Below are positions 34,587-45,472 of a stretch of DNA of 64,000 nt, piece after piece. Position 1 is the stretch's first letter; each line of letters starts with the position of its first letter. The notes beneath the pieces are model-generated. The model saw nothing but the letters and a program-made list of their open reading frames with translations, ran no database searches and was not told the DNA's origin. Origin of the DNA: Phytophthora quininea (lineage: Eukaryota > Oomycota > Peronosporomycetes > Peronosporales > Peronosporaceae). The stretch lies in assembly GCA_011947345.1 (NCBI GenBank), contig JAAVTG010000001.1, forward strand, positions 62,001 to 126,000, written 5' to 3'. The position numbers and the translations under genes are program-made.

Positions 34587-34650
34587 CATTACTGCTCATC
34601 TGAAGTCCCGGTAATGCCGGGCCGGCATTACTGCTCATCTGAAGTCCCGG
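34587..34650. repeat. Direct repeat with central palindrome
   Basis: A 25-bp unit ending TGAAGTCCCGG occurs exactly twice (34587-34611 and 34626-34650). Between them GTAATGCCGG and CCGGCATTAC form a perfect 10-bp inverted repeat around one base. It lies at the 3' side of the Crypton and could be an element end or a recombination scar. Confidence 0.7.
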
Positions 34651-34654
34651 CGAT

Positions 34655-34944
34655 GAGGTGCTCCACAAAGTCATCCGAGTCGCTGACAGTGTCCTCGACG
34701 ACGTGAAGGCTTTCTAGCTGCTCAATAATATCGATCCTTCTCCCATTCGTAGACGCGCCCCTCTTTGTATCACGTTTTGAAGGGATAAGATGGCTGTAAG
34801 CTCGTCCAACGTTAATTGCATATCTCCGTTAGTTTTGAACAAGTTTATTACGTCGAGTTTCTTCTCGAACGTCTCGCAGTCGCGCGGGTATCCTGCTGGA
34901 TGATGGCCAGCACCTCCTGGCGTCCGCTTCCGTTCTCGCGCCAT
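34655..34944 (-). pseudogene. Internally deleted DDE (pogo-like) transposase relic
   Basis: MARERKRTPGGAGHH at 34944 leads to a helix-turn-helix-like stretch (KKLDVINLFKTNGDMQLTLD); after a frame change RVYEWEKDR appears, typical of CENP-B/pogo N-termini. It then passes almost directly to a tail (EDTVSDSDDFVEHLIAG) that resembles the acidic C-terminus of such transposases. The DDE core is absent, so this would be a deletion derivative. TGTCCGGATG repeats near 35080-35102 may belong to its terminus. Assignment is tentative. Confidence 0.4.
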
Positions 34945-35369
34945 GGCGACTTGCGCAGTGGTTTTGTTCTCTGACAGCACTGGCCTCTAAACAAAAGTAG
35001 TTCTGTCCGCTTGAACAAATGGCTTAAAGTGAGGTTTTATCATGTGGCTACATTGATATGATTGTCTCATTCGTCTGTCCGGATGTACAAAATGTCCGGA
35101 TGCACAAATCTTCTACAATAAGAGTGTGGGGCAGTGAACTTCCTTGTTTTGCTAGGCATTCTTGGTAAACCAGTCGAACAAAGGAAAGCCACGCTACTTT
35201 GCCATTCCCCCTTCGTACCTGACCATCCCAATTCTGCAGAACCTCTCAATCAAAATCAACAATCAGCATTTGACTAACTGTAGAGTTTTCCCCTGCTGCT
35301 ATTATTCTCTTGACCTTGGTTGCAGCATTTATCTCCGTTTCCTTCCTCTTCTACTCCTTTAGATTTTGA
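34945..35369. other. Transposon flank, no gene
   Basis: AT-richer stretch with the direct repeat GTCCGGATGYACAAA at 35078-35092 and 35094-35108. I see no coding signal. Confidence 0.4.
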
Positions 35370-35593
35370 GGCCGCGAGCTCTGCAATCTACAACTCGCAA
35401 AGTTCATCCCTCCGGTTGGGGTTCGAGTCCCTGCGGGGCTGCCGGGCCGAGGGTCTACAGAAAATCCAGAAGAAAGGAAATGATTAACTTCACATTCAAA
35501 TTCAATCATCATTCAACAGATCAGATTTCAGAATAGAAAATACCCCCCGCAACCATAAGAACAACCAGGAAACAAGTTAAGCATCTGAATCAA
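35370..35593 (+). repeat. SINE copy 2
   Basis: From TCTACAACTCGC onward it matches the minus-strand SINE at 17392-20637, including the B box GGTTCGAGTCC (35420-35430) and the tail GAACAACCAGGA. The A-box end is diverged or truncated. It is joined directly to a LINE fragment. Confidence 0.7.
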
Positions 35594-35700
35594 CCCAACA
35601 GATTGGGGATATTTGGCATGTTTCCTGGAAGTGAATGTCGTTCCTTAGTCGCCATTGTGCATGGAACACAATCGCTGTGTAAATCACCCAGCTAAGGTAT
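35594..35700 (-). pseudogene. LINE 3'-ORF fragment
   Basis: About 105 bp encoding IYTAIVFHAQWRLRNDIHFQ on the minus strand. It matches IYTAIVFHATWRLRNDIHFQ in the longer LINE fragment near 49900. Only this scrap remains. Confidence 0.6.
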
Positions 35701-35707
35701 GGCAGAA

Positions 35708-35779
35708 AAGATGCTAGACCTGAAGTATCTTCACACCGTCCTGGTCGGAGATGATAGGAAAGCGAAGCTGACCATTTTC
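35708..35779 (+). pseudogene. Protein-kinase catalytic-loop relic
   Basis: 72 bp read KMLDLKYLHT, then VLVGDDRKAKLT and IF. This parallels [22 protein letters not shown] of the TKL kinase at 510-2378, with the HRDLKxDN segment deleted and DF changed to IF. No other kinase sequence surrounds it. It is short, so chance resemblance cannot be excluded. Confidence 0.4.
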
Positions 35780-36269
35780 GTTTATTATTTGCTAGTACCA
35801 AGGAATATATTTCCTGCTTGATTGCTAGCTATTTGGCGACTAACTGAATAGGAAAATATACTGTCAACCCTTTTCTTATGGATCGAAGGATCGACTCTGT
35901 GCCGTGAAGTGTAATATTTATTGCAGTATCTGCAGCCGCTGCAAGATTCCACGAACGTAAGGAGTACGATCGAGTAGTATACGATTGTAGCTAGCAAAAC
36001 GGTTTATCCTACTGGTTAATCAACTTATAATACTTCTTTCTGCAGCCGCTGTACCACAACGAGGACACATCTTAGCTGCCTTGAACGTACACTTGTTTTT
36101 ACGATCTTACTCCTCCTGCACTCTTTAAAGTCTAAATAGTTTCTTGATGACGTAGTGTGTGTTTTAAAGGTATATGCGGGAATGCTGCTTTGGTGTCGTG
36201 GTCATGAAGACGTGGCTGCGCTATTCACACCACCAGTGCCAGATTAGGTGAAACGGTAAATGACGCGGC
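35780..36269. other. No recognised gene
   Basis: AT-rich intergenic DNA between the LINE/kinase scraps and the left end of the inverted duplication. Nothing with coding signal is seen. Confidence 0.4.
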
Positions 36270-36416
36270 GGCGACGTGTTGCAGTGGTTAGCAGAAAGTA
36301 TATATTTGAGCCGTGCGAAGAGCTGTACTGTTATTCGCAGATACCTCCGACTTGCGTCGCCACCGACATCCCAGCAATTCGCTCGCGTTTTGCTGGCCGA
36401 CCGGCCGTTTTCTTCC

Positions 36417-36628
36417 TGTTAATGTTGAGTCCTTCTCATCGTCCATAACGTGGACCACACTGAACAAACTCAGTAATCGCATATATTACTTATAATAATC
36501 TTAGTGTGTAGCCATCTCTAGATGGCTGGATTGGAGCAACACTGGTTGTCGACACTAAGAGCTTAATCTCACTTCTTCTTTTCTTCTCTCACCGGCACGA
36601 CTTTTCAGCTCTCTCCACGAACTTCACA
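36417..36628 (+). repeat. Copia 5' LTR
   Basis: About 212 bp. It differs from the 3' LTR at about nine positions plus a 3-bp indel. Confidence 0.85.
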
Positions 36629-36632
36629 GGTA

Positions 36633-37500
36633 ATGAGCCCAACGCAAGCCTCCGTCACCAACGACCGCGATTTTCCGCGCCTCAACGGCCGTAACTTCGT
36701 CATCTGGAAGACACGTGTCACCGCCGCTCTCGAAGGCAAGAACCTCCTCGGCTTCGTCATCCAAGTGGACTACACGGGGACTTCGACTTCGACTTCTCCG
36801 ACGATGAAGAACTCAACCCGGCATTGTACGATATGAAGGACATGGAGGCCGCGCTCGACGCAGCCGGCGCTCCCAAAGCCGACGATGCAGAAGACCCTCA
36901 TCGAGTGAGTCCTCCTCCGACGCAAGCTCGGAGGCTGCCACCGCTGGAGACGACGGCGACGTGAACATGGGGCAGGGATCTCCCCGTGATCCATTCCTTC
37001 TCAGCCACGAAGCGAGAAGAGCTCAAGCGAGCTGAAAAGTTGAAAGCCAAGAGCCTAAAGCTGAGCTCGAAAAAGCTCCGCCTGAATGAGGCTAAGGCCA
37101 AGGCGTTCTTAATCAAGACCATCGACGACCAACACGTTCTCATGGTCAAGGACAAGACCACGGCGTTTGAGATCTTTCAAACGCTGTACGATAAGTATGA
37201 AGGGGCAGCCATACATGGCGACCCGTACTACATCCAGTCCTACCTCATGACGCTCAAGTATGAAGAAGGTATGGACCTCACAGCCTTCTTCTTCGAGATG
37301 GAGAGCGCTATGAAATCAAGTGCTGAGGCTACCAACAGCGTCATGAGCGACGAACAGAAATCGCTCTATCTCTACCATGCGCTACCAGATGCGTGGAAAC
37401 CCGAGCTGGCCGTCTGGAAGGGAGTCGCAAATACATCCCGTACGACTACCTCAAAGGCACATCGAGACCAAAGTTCACCATGAACTAGCGCCCAATTGCT
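36633..37500 (+). pseudogene. Copia gag, frameshifted
   Basis: Begins MSPTQASVTNDRDFPRLNG and continues GRNFVIWKTRVTAALEGKNL, the usual Copia Gag start (UBN2-like region). The frame changes near 36780 into an acidic stretch (DFSDDEELNPALYDMKD), then again before the 36986-37483 frame (AFLIKTIDDQHVLMVKDK). A zinc knuckle CTYCHRDNHDTVDC follows at about 37633. The product would coat element RNA. Confidence 0.75.
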
Positions 37501-37661
37501 ATGTTTTCAAACAAGGCACTCCGGAGTCTAAAGAGACTCGCCAGGGAAAGGCCTTACAAGCCACCGCTCCAGTGCCAGCTCCACCAAATGTGCCTTCGCC
37601 CCTTCGGTGGAAGCAGCACTCGTGTCGAAGATGAAGTGCACGTATTGCCACCGGGACAACC

Positions 37662-40600
37662 ATGATACCGTTGACTGCTACATTCTCCAACGTCACCTAC
37701 AATGGCCAAGTAAAGGCGGACACAGTCCTCCCAGCGAATTTCAAGCTGAAGTCACCTCAACAACAACGCCAGCACCCCTACAAGGGAAACTTCCATAGCA
37801 AACCCCGCTATCAACCTTGGAACAACTTCAGAGGTAACCGGAACAACAACTCCGGGAGACCCCAAGGCCGCAACGGATTTCATGGACGTCGCAACAACAA
37901 CAACAACGGCAACGACAACAATGACAGCGACTATGGCATAATTGCTATCACTACCCTGGACTTGACAACGAAGGCCGAAGCTGTCGGTCTCACTGCGACG
38001 GAGACGGAACATGACCCCGTCTGGACGGTTGACTCCGGTTGCACCCATCATGTCACCTCTAACTCTCACTGGTTCACTAACCTGAAACCAGCCATCGGGA
38101 AGTCAATCATTGTTGGTGGAAATCACCAAATTCCGATCAAAGGAACTGGCGATGTGAATATCGTGGTGCAAGACACGAAGGGAACGGAGCGAGTCATCAC
38201 CCTCAACAACGTGCTATACGCACCTGGACTCGAGTTTAACCTCCTCTCAGTTCGCCAAGCGGTTGAAGATGGATTCAAGATCAACTTCCCGAATGCCAAG
38301 AAGTGCGTTGTGTTTTTCGCCCATCGTACTAAGATCGAGGCCAAAACCAGCGAAGGCACCAACCTCTATCAATTCCACCCCAACCCGGAAGCCTCAACCC
38401 AAGAAGCCCATGTGGCCACCTCAGGTACGCATGATATCATCGTACTTTGGCATAAAAGAATGGGTCATCCTAACTTTCGCATTATGCAGGATCTGGCTAG
38501 AGCCGACACTGTCACGGACTTGAGCCTGTCAAAATTTGATACCAGCAAGGACTACTTCTGCTCTTCATGCGTTTACGCTAAGGCTCATCGTAACCCATTC
38601 AATAAACGTACTGTTGAAAGAGCAAAATTCCCACTTGAAAAGGTTCACACTGATATGGCAGGTCCCTTACCTACACCAACACTAGCTGGATGTCAATATT
38701 TTCTCACCTTCATTGACGACTATTCACGGTATATATTCATCTATGCCATTAACCGCAAGTCAGACGTGTATGAATGCTACCAAGACTTTCGCAAGAAAGC
38801 ACAAAACATCTTCCGTGCCGATGTTGGTGAAATCACCTACAACGAAAATATGCATGATAAAGAAATCCGCCACCTACAGAGTGATAATGCTCGTGAATAC
38901 GGAAAATTGGACCGCATCATCTTTCAGAAATACAATACGCACGCTCAATTCACGAACGCATACACCCCTCAACAGAATGGCGTAGCAGAGAAGCGAATGC
39001 GCACCTTGCTTGAACGTACCAGAGCATTTCTCATTGATGGTAAACTACCACATGTTCTTTGGGGAGAATGCTTTAAACATGTAGCTCACCTACTCAATAT
39101 TACGCCTAGCTCAGTAACTGATAACATCACTCCCTATGAGAAGTGGTTCAATCGAAAACCTTCTGCCACCTATATCAAACTGTTTGGTTGTGCTGCATAC
39201 GCACATATTCCGGAGCTGTATAGAACGAAACTCGAGCCATGTGCCAAGAAGTGTATGTACTTGAAATTACCTTTCAACGAGATAGGCTACAGGTTACTTG
39301 ACACCAAAGAAAATCGCATTATTTACAGCCGCTGTGTTACCTTTCGTGAAAACGAATTCCCTCAACTCGAGTTCTTGGAGCCTAAAATGTCGGATACCCT
39401 TAATCCATTCACAGCTCCTCCTCCCACACTTCCGACACCACAACCACTTCCGCCTCTAGCAACAATCCTCAAACGAACGGCGAATGCTCCTGCAGTTGCT
39501 GATGATGACAAAGCTCAAAAGAAACCAAAATCGCTACCATTACCAAGCGATAAGTCACATCTTCTCGATGACCCGCTCGACATTAAAGAACTGAAGATCG
39601 GCTTAATAACATCTACACCCTCCTCGCTATCCGACACATCTCGGAGCCTAAGAGGTACAGGGACGCTATGACGCTCCCTGAAGCACTTCAGTGGAAACCT
39701 GCTGCTCATTCCGAATACCTGTCCCTGATGGACAACGAAACATGGATACTGACCAAACCTCCGAAAGGAAGCCGGGCCTTTCAATGTCGTTGGGTATTTG
39801 TTGTGAAATGTAAAGGCAACGTAAACGTTGATCGCTACAAAGCCCGCCTCGTTATCAAAGGCTTTCTTCAGAAATATGGCATTGACTACGATGAGATATT
39901 TTCTCCAGTTATTCGCATGGAAGTGCTACGACTCCTCTTAACAATTGCCGCACTTCTTGACATGGAAATCCATCAAATAGATGTGGAAACAGCATTCCTT
40001 AACGGTTTTCTCGACGAGGAAATCTAAATGATGCAGCCTGAGGGATTCACCGTTCGTGGCAAAGAGAACTTGGTATGTAAACTACTCAAAAGTCTCTACG
40101 GCCTCAAGCAGGCCCCACGCATCTGATACCTCACTCTTTGCGCTTTTCTGGTTACCATGGGATTCCACAAACTCATCAAAGATCAGTGTGTCTTCGTCGG
40201 TACCTTTGACGGAGCCACGTGCTACGTTTTCGTTTATGTTGATGACCTCCTCCTCATAGTTCCCACAATTGCTCTCATCAATAACATCAAGGACGCGCTA
40301 AAACAGTGCTTTAAAGTGTCCAACTTGGGAGAAGCCCAATACATTCTGGGTTGGTCCATTGTTCGTAATCGCAGCCAATGTACCATTTTCATTCATCAAG
40401 AAAAATACGCTACCAAAGTCCTGGATCGCTTTTCTCACCTCAACTCATATCCTGTTGGAACACCCACTGACCCTAGCGTCAAACTCACAGAGGCCATGTG
40501 CCCATAGTCTCAAGGAGCCATTGATGCGATGAAAGCGATCCCGTACAGAGAGACAGTCGGTAGCTTCATGTACTTAATGATGGGAACAAGACCTGATCTA

Positions 40601-41275
40601 GCTTACTTCCTACGAGAAGTCAGTCAATTCCTTGTAAACCCTGGAAAAGCTCACTGGAATGCGGTCAAGAGAGGCCTCAAGTATCTAAACGGTACTCGAA
40701 AACTTGGCATAACACTAGGTGGTATTGAAAATCTAAAACAATATGAGTCAAAGCACTATCTCACCGCGTATTCGGTCGCCGACTATGCGAGCTGCGCCGA
40801 CACCAGACGTTCAGTTGGAGGCTTCATCACATACATGTGTGGAAGCCCCATTTCATCGCAATCACGGAAACATCACACCGTCGTCTTATCCACAACAGAA
40901 GCAGAATACATTGTCTTATGCCACTGCATGCAAGAAGTCATTTTCTTCAAGCTACTTCTAGTAGAACTTAAACACGAAAGCCCATTTGCAATCACAGTCT
41001 TTGAAGACAATCAAAGTTGTATTACATTGTCCTACAACCCTGAACTGAATGGCAGAAGTAAACACATCTATATTCGGTACCATTTTGTACAAGAAAAAGT
41101 GGACAGAGAAGAATTTGAAAATCAATACTGCAACACCAAAGAAATGATAGCAGACATCTTTACAAAATCACTCACAAAACCTATGTTCATGTACTTGCGT
41201 AATGCGCTTTGCACAAAAGGAATAAACCCGGCATATCGTAGGATTTATACACAGAATTATGGCCAATCATGCTAA
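37662..41275 (+). pseudogene. Copia pol polyprotein, broken
   Basis: Protease (WTVDSGCTHHVTS), GAG-pre-integrase (HKRMGHPNFRIMQDLA), integrase core (FIDDYSRYIFIY; LQSDNAREYG; YTPQQNGVAEKRMRTLLE), then RT (FQCRWVFVVKCKGN; VDVE-type IDVETAFLNGFL; FVYVDDLLL) and RNase H (VADYASCADTRRSVGG; TEAEYIVL; FTKSL). Breaks: a frame change near 39670, TAA at 40025-40027, a further stop near 40127, TAG at 40505-40507. The continuing homology after each stop shows simple decay or error, not a domain boundary. Confidence 0.88.
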
Positions 41276-41392
41276 ACCATAATATTGTAGTATCTAATGT
41301 CATTATTGAACTACTGAAAATAGAATACTGAAAGAAAAGGAAATATTTGTATTAGTGTACCAGTTATTAGGTACTGTACTTCAAGTTGCACT

Positions 41393-41900
41393 CTAAGCAA
41401 TGTCCTCAATAGAGTATACACCGTCAATGTGCTCATAGTAAGCATCTAACTTCTCTACACTATTAGGGAAATACATGTAATAATCAGACTCGATAAAGAA
41501 GTGCTTTTCATCAACATTGGCCCTGGCAATACAGTGCCAGGTGCCCTCTTGCTGGCCAGAACGACGCTCTATTATGATAAGGGCCGCTTTCCGTGATCGA
41601 ACGATGCGCTTGGCCAGATTAGCTGGGCTGCACTTGAACACCTTGTTTAAGTAAATGAGCTGTTTCTTATGGCGCTGCAGCGCCTGGTGCATCGCATGCG
41701 TAGTGTAGGCTCCATCTGTCAGATCACCATGATCGACCTTAGGTTGCTTACCCTTCAGGTCCTTGAGAATGGCCTCCAGCCAAGCCGCGTCAGAAAATCG
41801 CGCTGTTGCAACGCGTTGTTCACTGAAAAAAGGCAAAAGGACGCAGTGTCAGGAAGCGTTTCTTGGTGCTGACACATAACTTTCTTGCGAAGCGAACGAG
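41393..41900 (-). pseudogene. Protease-like ORF antisense inside Copia
   Basis: Starts MPRSLRKKVMCQHQE near 41902. It reads SFCLFSVNNALQQ, shifts frame by one, then continues RFSDAAWLEAILKDLKG, QALQRHKKQLIYLNK, GTWHCIARAN and KHFFIESDYYMYFP to 41393. A Cys before NNALQ and a WHC/IA His followed by an acid-rich F-I-E-S strand resemble papain-fold deubiquitinase-like cysteine proteases (Josephin-like spacing), but I cannot name the family. A TTTTTTCAG lies at the frame change and GTAAGT at about 42142, so an intron-bearing cellular-type gene is possible. It lies opposite to pol, between pol and the 3' LTR. Confidence 0.4.
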
Positions 41901-42550
41901 GCATATTGGTTCTGCATGCATCAAAATGTTAGCATCATATCATACAATAAAGTGAAATATTATGATGACATCAATTCAGCACGATGACCGCGCACACACT
42001 GAGGGTCTTTTCGGGTGTAGAAACGAATGCCCACACCCTAGCTGGGCTGCAGCGCCGGACAGGGACCCCAGTAGATGTGCGTGCAGTAGTTGAACCGAAA
42101 TAACACCACCAATAACAAATAAACACTTTAAAAGACTTACCAAGGGTATGGAAGAAGCTGGAATGACAGCTCAACTTCAAAAAGCGCTAGGTAGCTCAAC
42201 CACTCGGCTGTAACCCCATGGGACAGCATCACACTATTTAAAAGCGAAACATGCTACGAAAGAGAGTGAAACGACAAGCACCACAATCCCATAGCAATGA
42301 AGCAGCATCTCAAGCACGGCATGAGAAGCAAAACTCAAACGTCTATTTGTACTTAAATGATTGTGATATTCTGATACAAATTTGGCATACCGTCCTCTTA
42401 TTTTTACAGCTGAAGGCGAGTGCGTGCTTCCCACTCGCCGGCAGAGCGGGGATAAGGTCCGCCTGCCACTAGCGCTATGTTTGAAACCGCTTTTCCAGGG
42501 GTCCAAAAGCTCAGGATGCCAGATGCCAGGATCCCTCCAAGGAGAGAGGC

Positions 42551-42758
42551 TGTTAATGTTGAGTTCTTCTCATCGTCCTTAACGTGGACCACACTGAACA
42601 AACTCAGTAATCGCATATATTACTTACAATGATCTTAGTGCGTAGCCATCTCTAGATGGCTGGATTGAAGCAACACTGGTTGTCGACACTAAGAGCTTAA
42701 TCTTACTTCTTCTCTTCTCTCACCGACACGACTTTTCAGCTCTCTCCACGACCTTCAC
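42551..42758 (+). repeat. Copia 3' LTR
   Basis: Matches the 5' LTR; preceded by a purine stretch (AAGGAGAGAGGC). Confidence 0.85.
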
Positions 42759-42939
42759 CCTCCTGTCACTTTTATGTCCGAAGATCGGCGATCGATTAGA
42801 AAATCTCATCAGAATGGTATTACATCCTGATAGCTTTCATTTCAATGATAATTTATGCCAACACGCAGCTTAATCGTCGCTGCTCACACTCGCTTTTGAC
42901 TAGACTACACAATTCTGATGCGCGTGCTGCGTGTCGACG

Positions 42940-43818
42940 TCAGGGCCTCTTGGTTCGCCGGTGCTGCTCCTGCTCGACCGTGCGGTTCACAACTTTGTTG
43001 ACAAGCCAGCGAACAATGCGCTGGTGGTTTTGACTTACGGCGATCTGAATGGCTACGCGACAGTTATACATTTCTCCGTCGACCTCCAGCTCCTGCGCGT
43101 TGGCGAACAGCCACTTGACGACGTTCAGCTGGCCGCACCTGGCCGCCACGAGCATGGCCTGCAGCGCGCTGTCGGTCTGCCGGCCGTGCTGGTACAGCCA
43201 AGCCACGACGCGGGCGTGACCCAGCTCCGCAGCCTTGAGCATGGCGACGCCGGCGCTGTCGTGGTAGCCGTGCTTGCAGAGCCACTTCACCGTGCACAGC
43301 TTGTTGTGCGCGGCAGCACCCTCCAGCGCTGCAGGCGAGCAGGACTCGCGGCCGTGCTCGTGCAGCCAGCGCAGCACGCGGACGTGGCCGCACTGGGCAG
43401 CGAGGTCCAGCGTCGACGAGCTGAAGCCCTCGCTGTAGTGACCGTACAGCCAGACGACGGCGTCGAGCCGGCCGTGCTGCGCCGCGCGGTCGATGGGGCT
43501 TAGACAGCCCTCTCGCAAGTTGGAGAAGTCTGTCTGGTGGTGCTTCACCAGCCACCGCAGGACGTGCACGTGTCCTGCCATGGCGGCGATGTGGACGGCC
43601 ATCCTCCGAGTCTGCGCATTGCTACGGCTGTAGAGGTAGCCGAGCGCCCGGGCGGAGGCCCCGGTCTCGCACGCGCGCAACAGCGAGACGCTCGGAAAGA
43701 ACGTGTCCAGGAACCCGTCGAGCAGCGTCTCCACGTGGGTCAAAATGTCGCCCCCAACTGGCAGACGTTCGCGACAGACTGCCCTGACGGCCGTGAGGAT
43801 TGGAGGTGAGTCGGACAT
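42940..43818 (-). CDS. Ankyrin-repeat protein, left-arm copy
   Basis: 292 aa from ATG 43818, intact. A helical N-terminal part of about 60 residues (LLDGFLDTFFPSVSLLRAC) is followed by at least six ankyrin repeats with the oomycete pattern: AAMAGHVHVLRWLVKHH, AAQHGRLDAVVWLYGHY, AAQCGHVRVLRWLHEHG, AAAHNKLCTVKWLCKHG, AAELGHARVVAWLYQHG, AARCGQLNVVKWLFANA. It ends KRRTKRP-like and basic. Ankyrin stacks bind other proteins; the partner is unknown. No signal peptide or membrane segment is seen. The protein is identical in the right arm. Confidence 0.88.
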   Translation of the reverse strand: MSDSPPILTAVRAVCRERLPVGGDILTHVETLLDGFLDTFFPSVSLLRACETGASARALGYLYSRSNAQTRRMAVHIAAMAGHVHVLRWLVKHHQTDFSNLREGCLSPIDRAAQHGRLDAVVWLYGHYSEGFSSSTLDLAAQCGHVRVLRWLHEHGRESCSPAALEGAAAHNKLCTVKWLCKHGYHDSAGVAMLKAAELGHARVVAWLYQHGRQTDSALQAMLVAARCGQLNVVKWLFANAQELEVDGEMYNCRVAIQIAVSQNHQRIVRWLVNKVVNRTVEQEQHRRTKRP

Positions 43819-43996
43819 CGGACGATAGACGGACGCAACGCGACGAGGATTTCACTATTGCTTTTGGGCGTTATTTCTCTCTCTACTCCTGCACTCGAGG
43901 ACTTACGATCTATCTCTCTTGCAGTCACGCACCTGGCTAAAGGTAAAACCCTGTGCTGGTGGAGAGCCGAAGAGGAAGATCTGCGCTCGAAGAGGA

Positions 43997-44010
43997 GAAT
44001 TGGAGAATGA
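43997..44010 (-). promoter_or_regulatory. Oomycete Inr/FPR core promoter of left ankyrin gene
   Basis: On the minus strand TCATTCTCCAATTC fits the oomycete initiator plus flanking promoter region, about 180 bp before the ATG. Confidence 0.65.
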
Positions 44011-44019
44011 CCTCTGGGG

Positions 44020-44870
44020 GCGAGGGCGGCGAAGGCAGCAGCGCCTCCTGGCCTGGGTACAGCGCGCGAACGCGAAACGTGACGGGAGCGTGTCGAAGAA
44101 GCAAATTGAAGTTGGTATAGGCGCTGAAACTGCGCAGTGCAACTGTCTCAAACTGCGGCTCGCATTCTGGAAGACCAGAATCTGGCCGACCAGATCACTT
44201 TGACTTGGTGTTTGTATGGTTCGAATTGAAACGGCTGATCATTTGATTTTTGTATGCTCCAAGTTGAAACGGCCGCTAACTTACGTTTTGTATTGACCGT
44301 GGCAGCTCACTTGGCCTTTGTATGCAAATGGCGAAACGCTAAAGTGGGTCTCGAACGAAAACATCGTGGGCAGCGATACCACCACGTGCCCAGCACAGAG
44401 AAAGCCAAGAATCTGTGGTTTCTGCTAGCGCTATCGAGATCCTACAGGGTCAGCGGGCTGGAGATGCTCTGACGCTAGCTATCATTGTTTGCTGTGTGTG
44501 TACCTAGCTAGCTAGCTAGACGAATTATCCTCCATCATAGCTTCGTCACGTTGAAGTGGATTTGAGGGGCAAATCATGTTGCCAATGTTTGCCTCCATCC
44601 GCGGCTCCGAGCTGGTCATGCTGTCGACTTCTTCTCCACTTCGATGAGGCCACTGCGAATATGCACCTCCTGGAAACCGTTCAGTGCTAGCTCTCTCGCG
44701 GCGGGCATTGTAGGCGCCGACGGCGCAGCCCCGAATCGAGGAAAGAAACTGCAGTGTCGGCAGAAGACGAACAAGCCTCTAACGATTCGGAAATGAATCG
44801 ATTCCTCACAATTAGGATACTAGCACGATGCAACTAACTCTACGGTCGACACTGCAGAAACTCGGTCCCG
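44020..44870. other. Arm sequence without a gene
   Basis: Present in both arms (mirror near 47445-48300). It contains three or four loose repeats of TTTGTATGCTCCAAGTTGAAACGG between 44205 and 44340 and a CTAG microsatellite at about 44505-44520. No ORF is convincing. Confidence 0.4.
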
Positions 44871-44874
44871 TCCA

Positions 44875-45416
44875 CTAGTACACCTGCTTTGTGCCGTTCG
44901 TTGACGGCAGCAAGTCGTCCGTGACATCCGAGACGCCCTTCCCTGGCTTACCGCCTCCGACGGGAAGCTTGTCAGTGACCCCGCCGACAGGAAGCTTATC
45001 AGCGACCCCGTTGCCAGGAGCTTGTCGGTGACTGAGGGTGCGCCGCCGACAGGAAGCTTGTCAGTGATACCGTTGGTGGGGAGCTTGTTGGTGACTCCAC
45101 TGACGGGGAGCTTGTTGGTGACTGAGTTTGCCCCGCCGACGCCGTTGGTGATCGAGTTTGTGCTGGGTACACCTGACGGCAGCAGCTTCGACGCGCCATC
45201 GGTACCACCAGGGACCGTCTTGGTGATGGCATTGAGTCCGTCGAGGCTTGGCACGTCCGCAGTGGTGGGTAGTTATGGCGTGGTGATGGAGTCACCCTTG
45301 CCTCCAGGGAGCTCCGTGAAATCATATCCGGCTCGCAGCAGCTTGCGCTCCGAGTTGGAGGCGAAGACGCACTGCATCGCGGCGACAAGAAGAGCGAGAG
45401 CTGGGAAGACCTTCAT
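44875..45416 (-). pseudogene. Secreted DKLPVGG-repeat protein, left copy
   Basis: ATG 45416, signal peptide MKVFPALALLVAAMQCVFA, then SERKLLRAGYDFTELPGGKG. TAA interrupts after SITTP and the same frame continues LPTTADVPSLDGLNAITKTV. About seven repeats of roughly 10 residues follow (NSVTNKLPVSG, VTNKLPTNG, ITDKLPVGG). One base is missing near 45018; afterwards the frame gives VADKLPVGG, VTDKLPVGG and the end KGVSDVTDDLLPSTNGTKQ. It looks like an apoplastic or wall-associated repeat protein with a KLLR cleavage-like motif after the signal peptide. It shares SERKLLR with the gene at 62093-62549. Function unknown. Confidence 0.7.
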
Positions 45417-45456
45417 GGTAGGTACGAGTTGAGGTAGCTTGTGTAGCTTGTGAGAC

Positions 45457-45472
45457 GAAGTGGAAATGAATG
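45457..45472 (-). promoter_or_regulatory. Inr-like core promoter, secreted repeat gene (left)
   Basis: Minus strand CATTCATTTCCACTTC, about 45 bp upstream of the ATG. Confidence 0.6.

Larger units (their letters stand above)
36417..42758 (+). mobile_element. Ty1/Copia LTR retrotransposon
   Basis: 6.3 kb with LTRs of about 210 bp starting TGTTAATGTT. Flanks CTTCC (36412-36416) and CCTCC (42759-42763) fit a 5-bp duplication with one change. The uninterrupted site TTCTTCC/TGTCAC is preserved in the right arm near 49545. Integrase precedes RT, which is the Copia order. It is longer than usual because about 1.2 kb of extra sequence follows pol. Confidence 0.9.

Noticed and set aside
35418..35432. 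tRNA gene suggested by GGTTCGAGTCC
   Set aside because: No cloverleaf can be formed and the same sequence continues as a dispersed repeat; it is a SINE head.
43064..43555. Arg/Ala-rich 163-aa ORF in the ankyrin region of both arms
   Set aside because: Shadow frame of the ankyrin gene; the ankyrin frame has clear repeats and a promoter.
44505..44520. CTAG repeat as a possible recombination site
   Set aside because: A simple self-complementary microsatellite present in both arms; nothing else supports a function.
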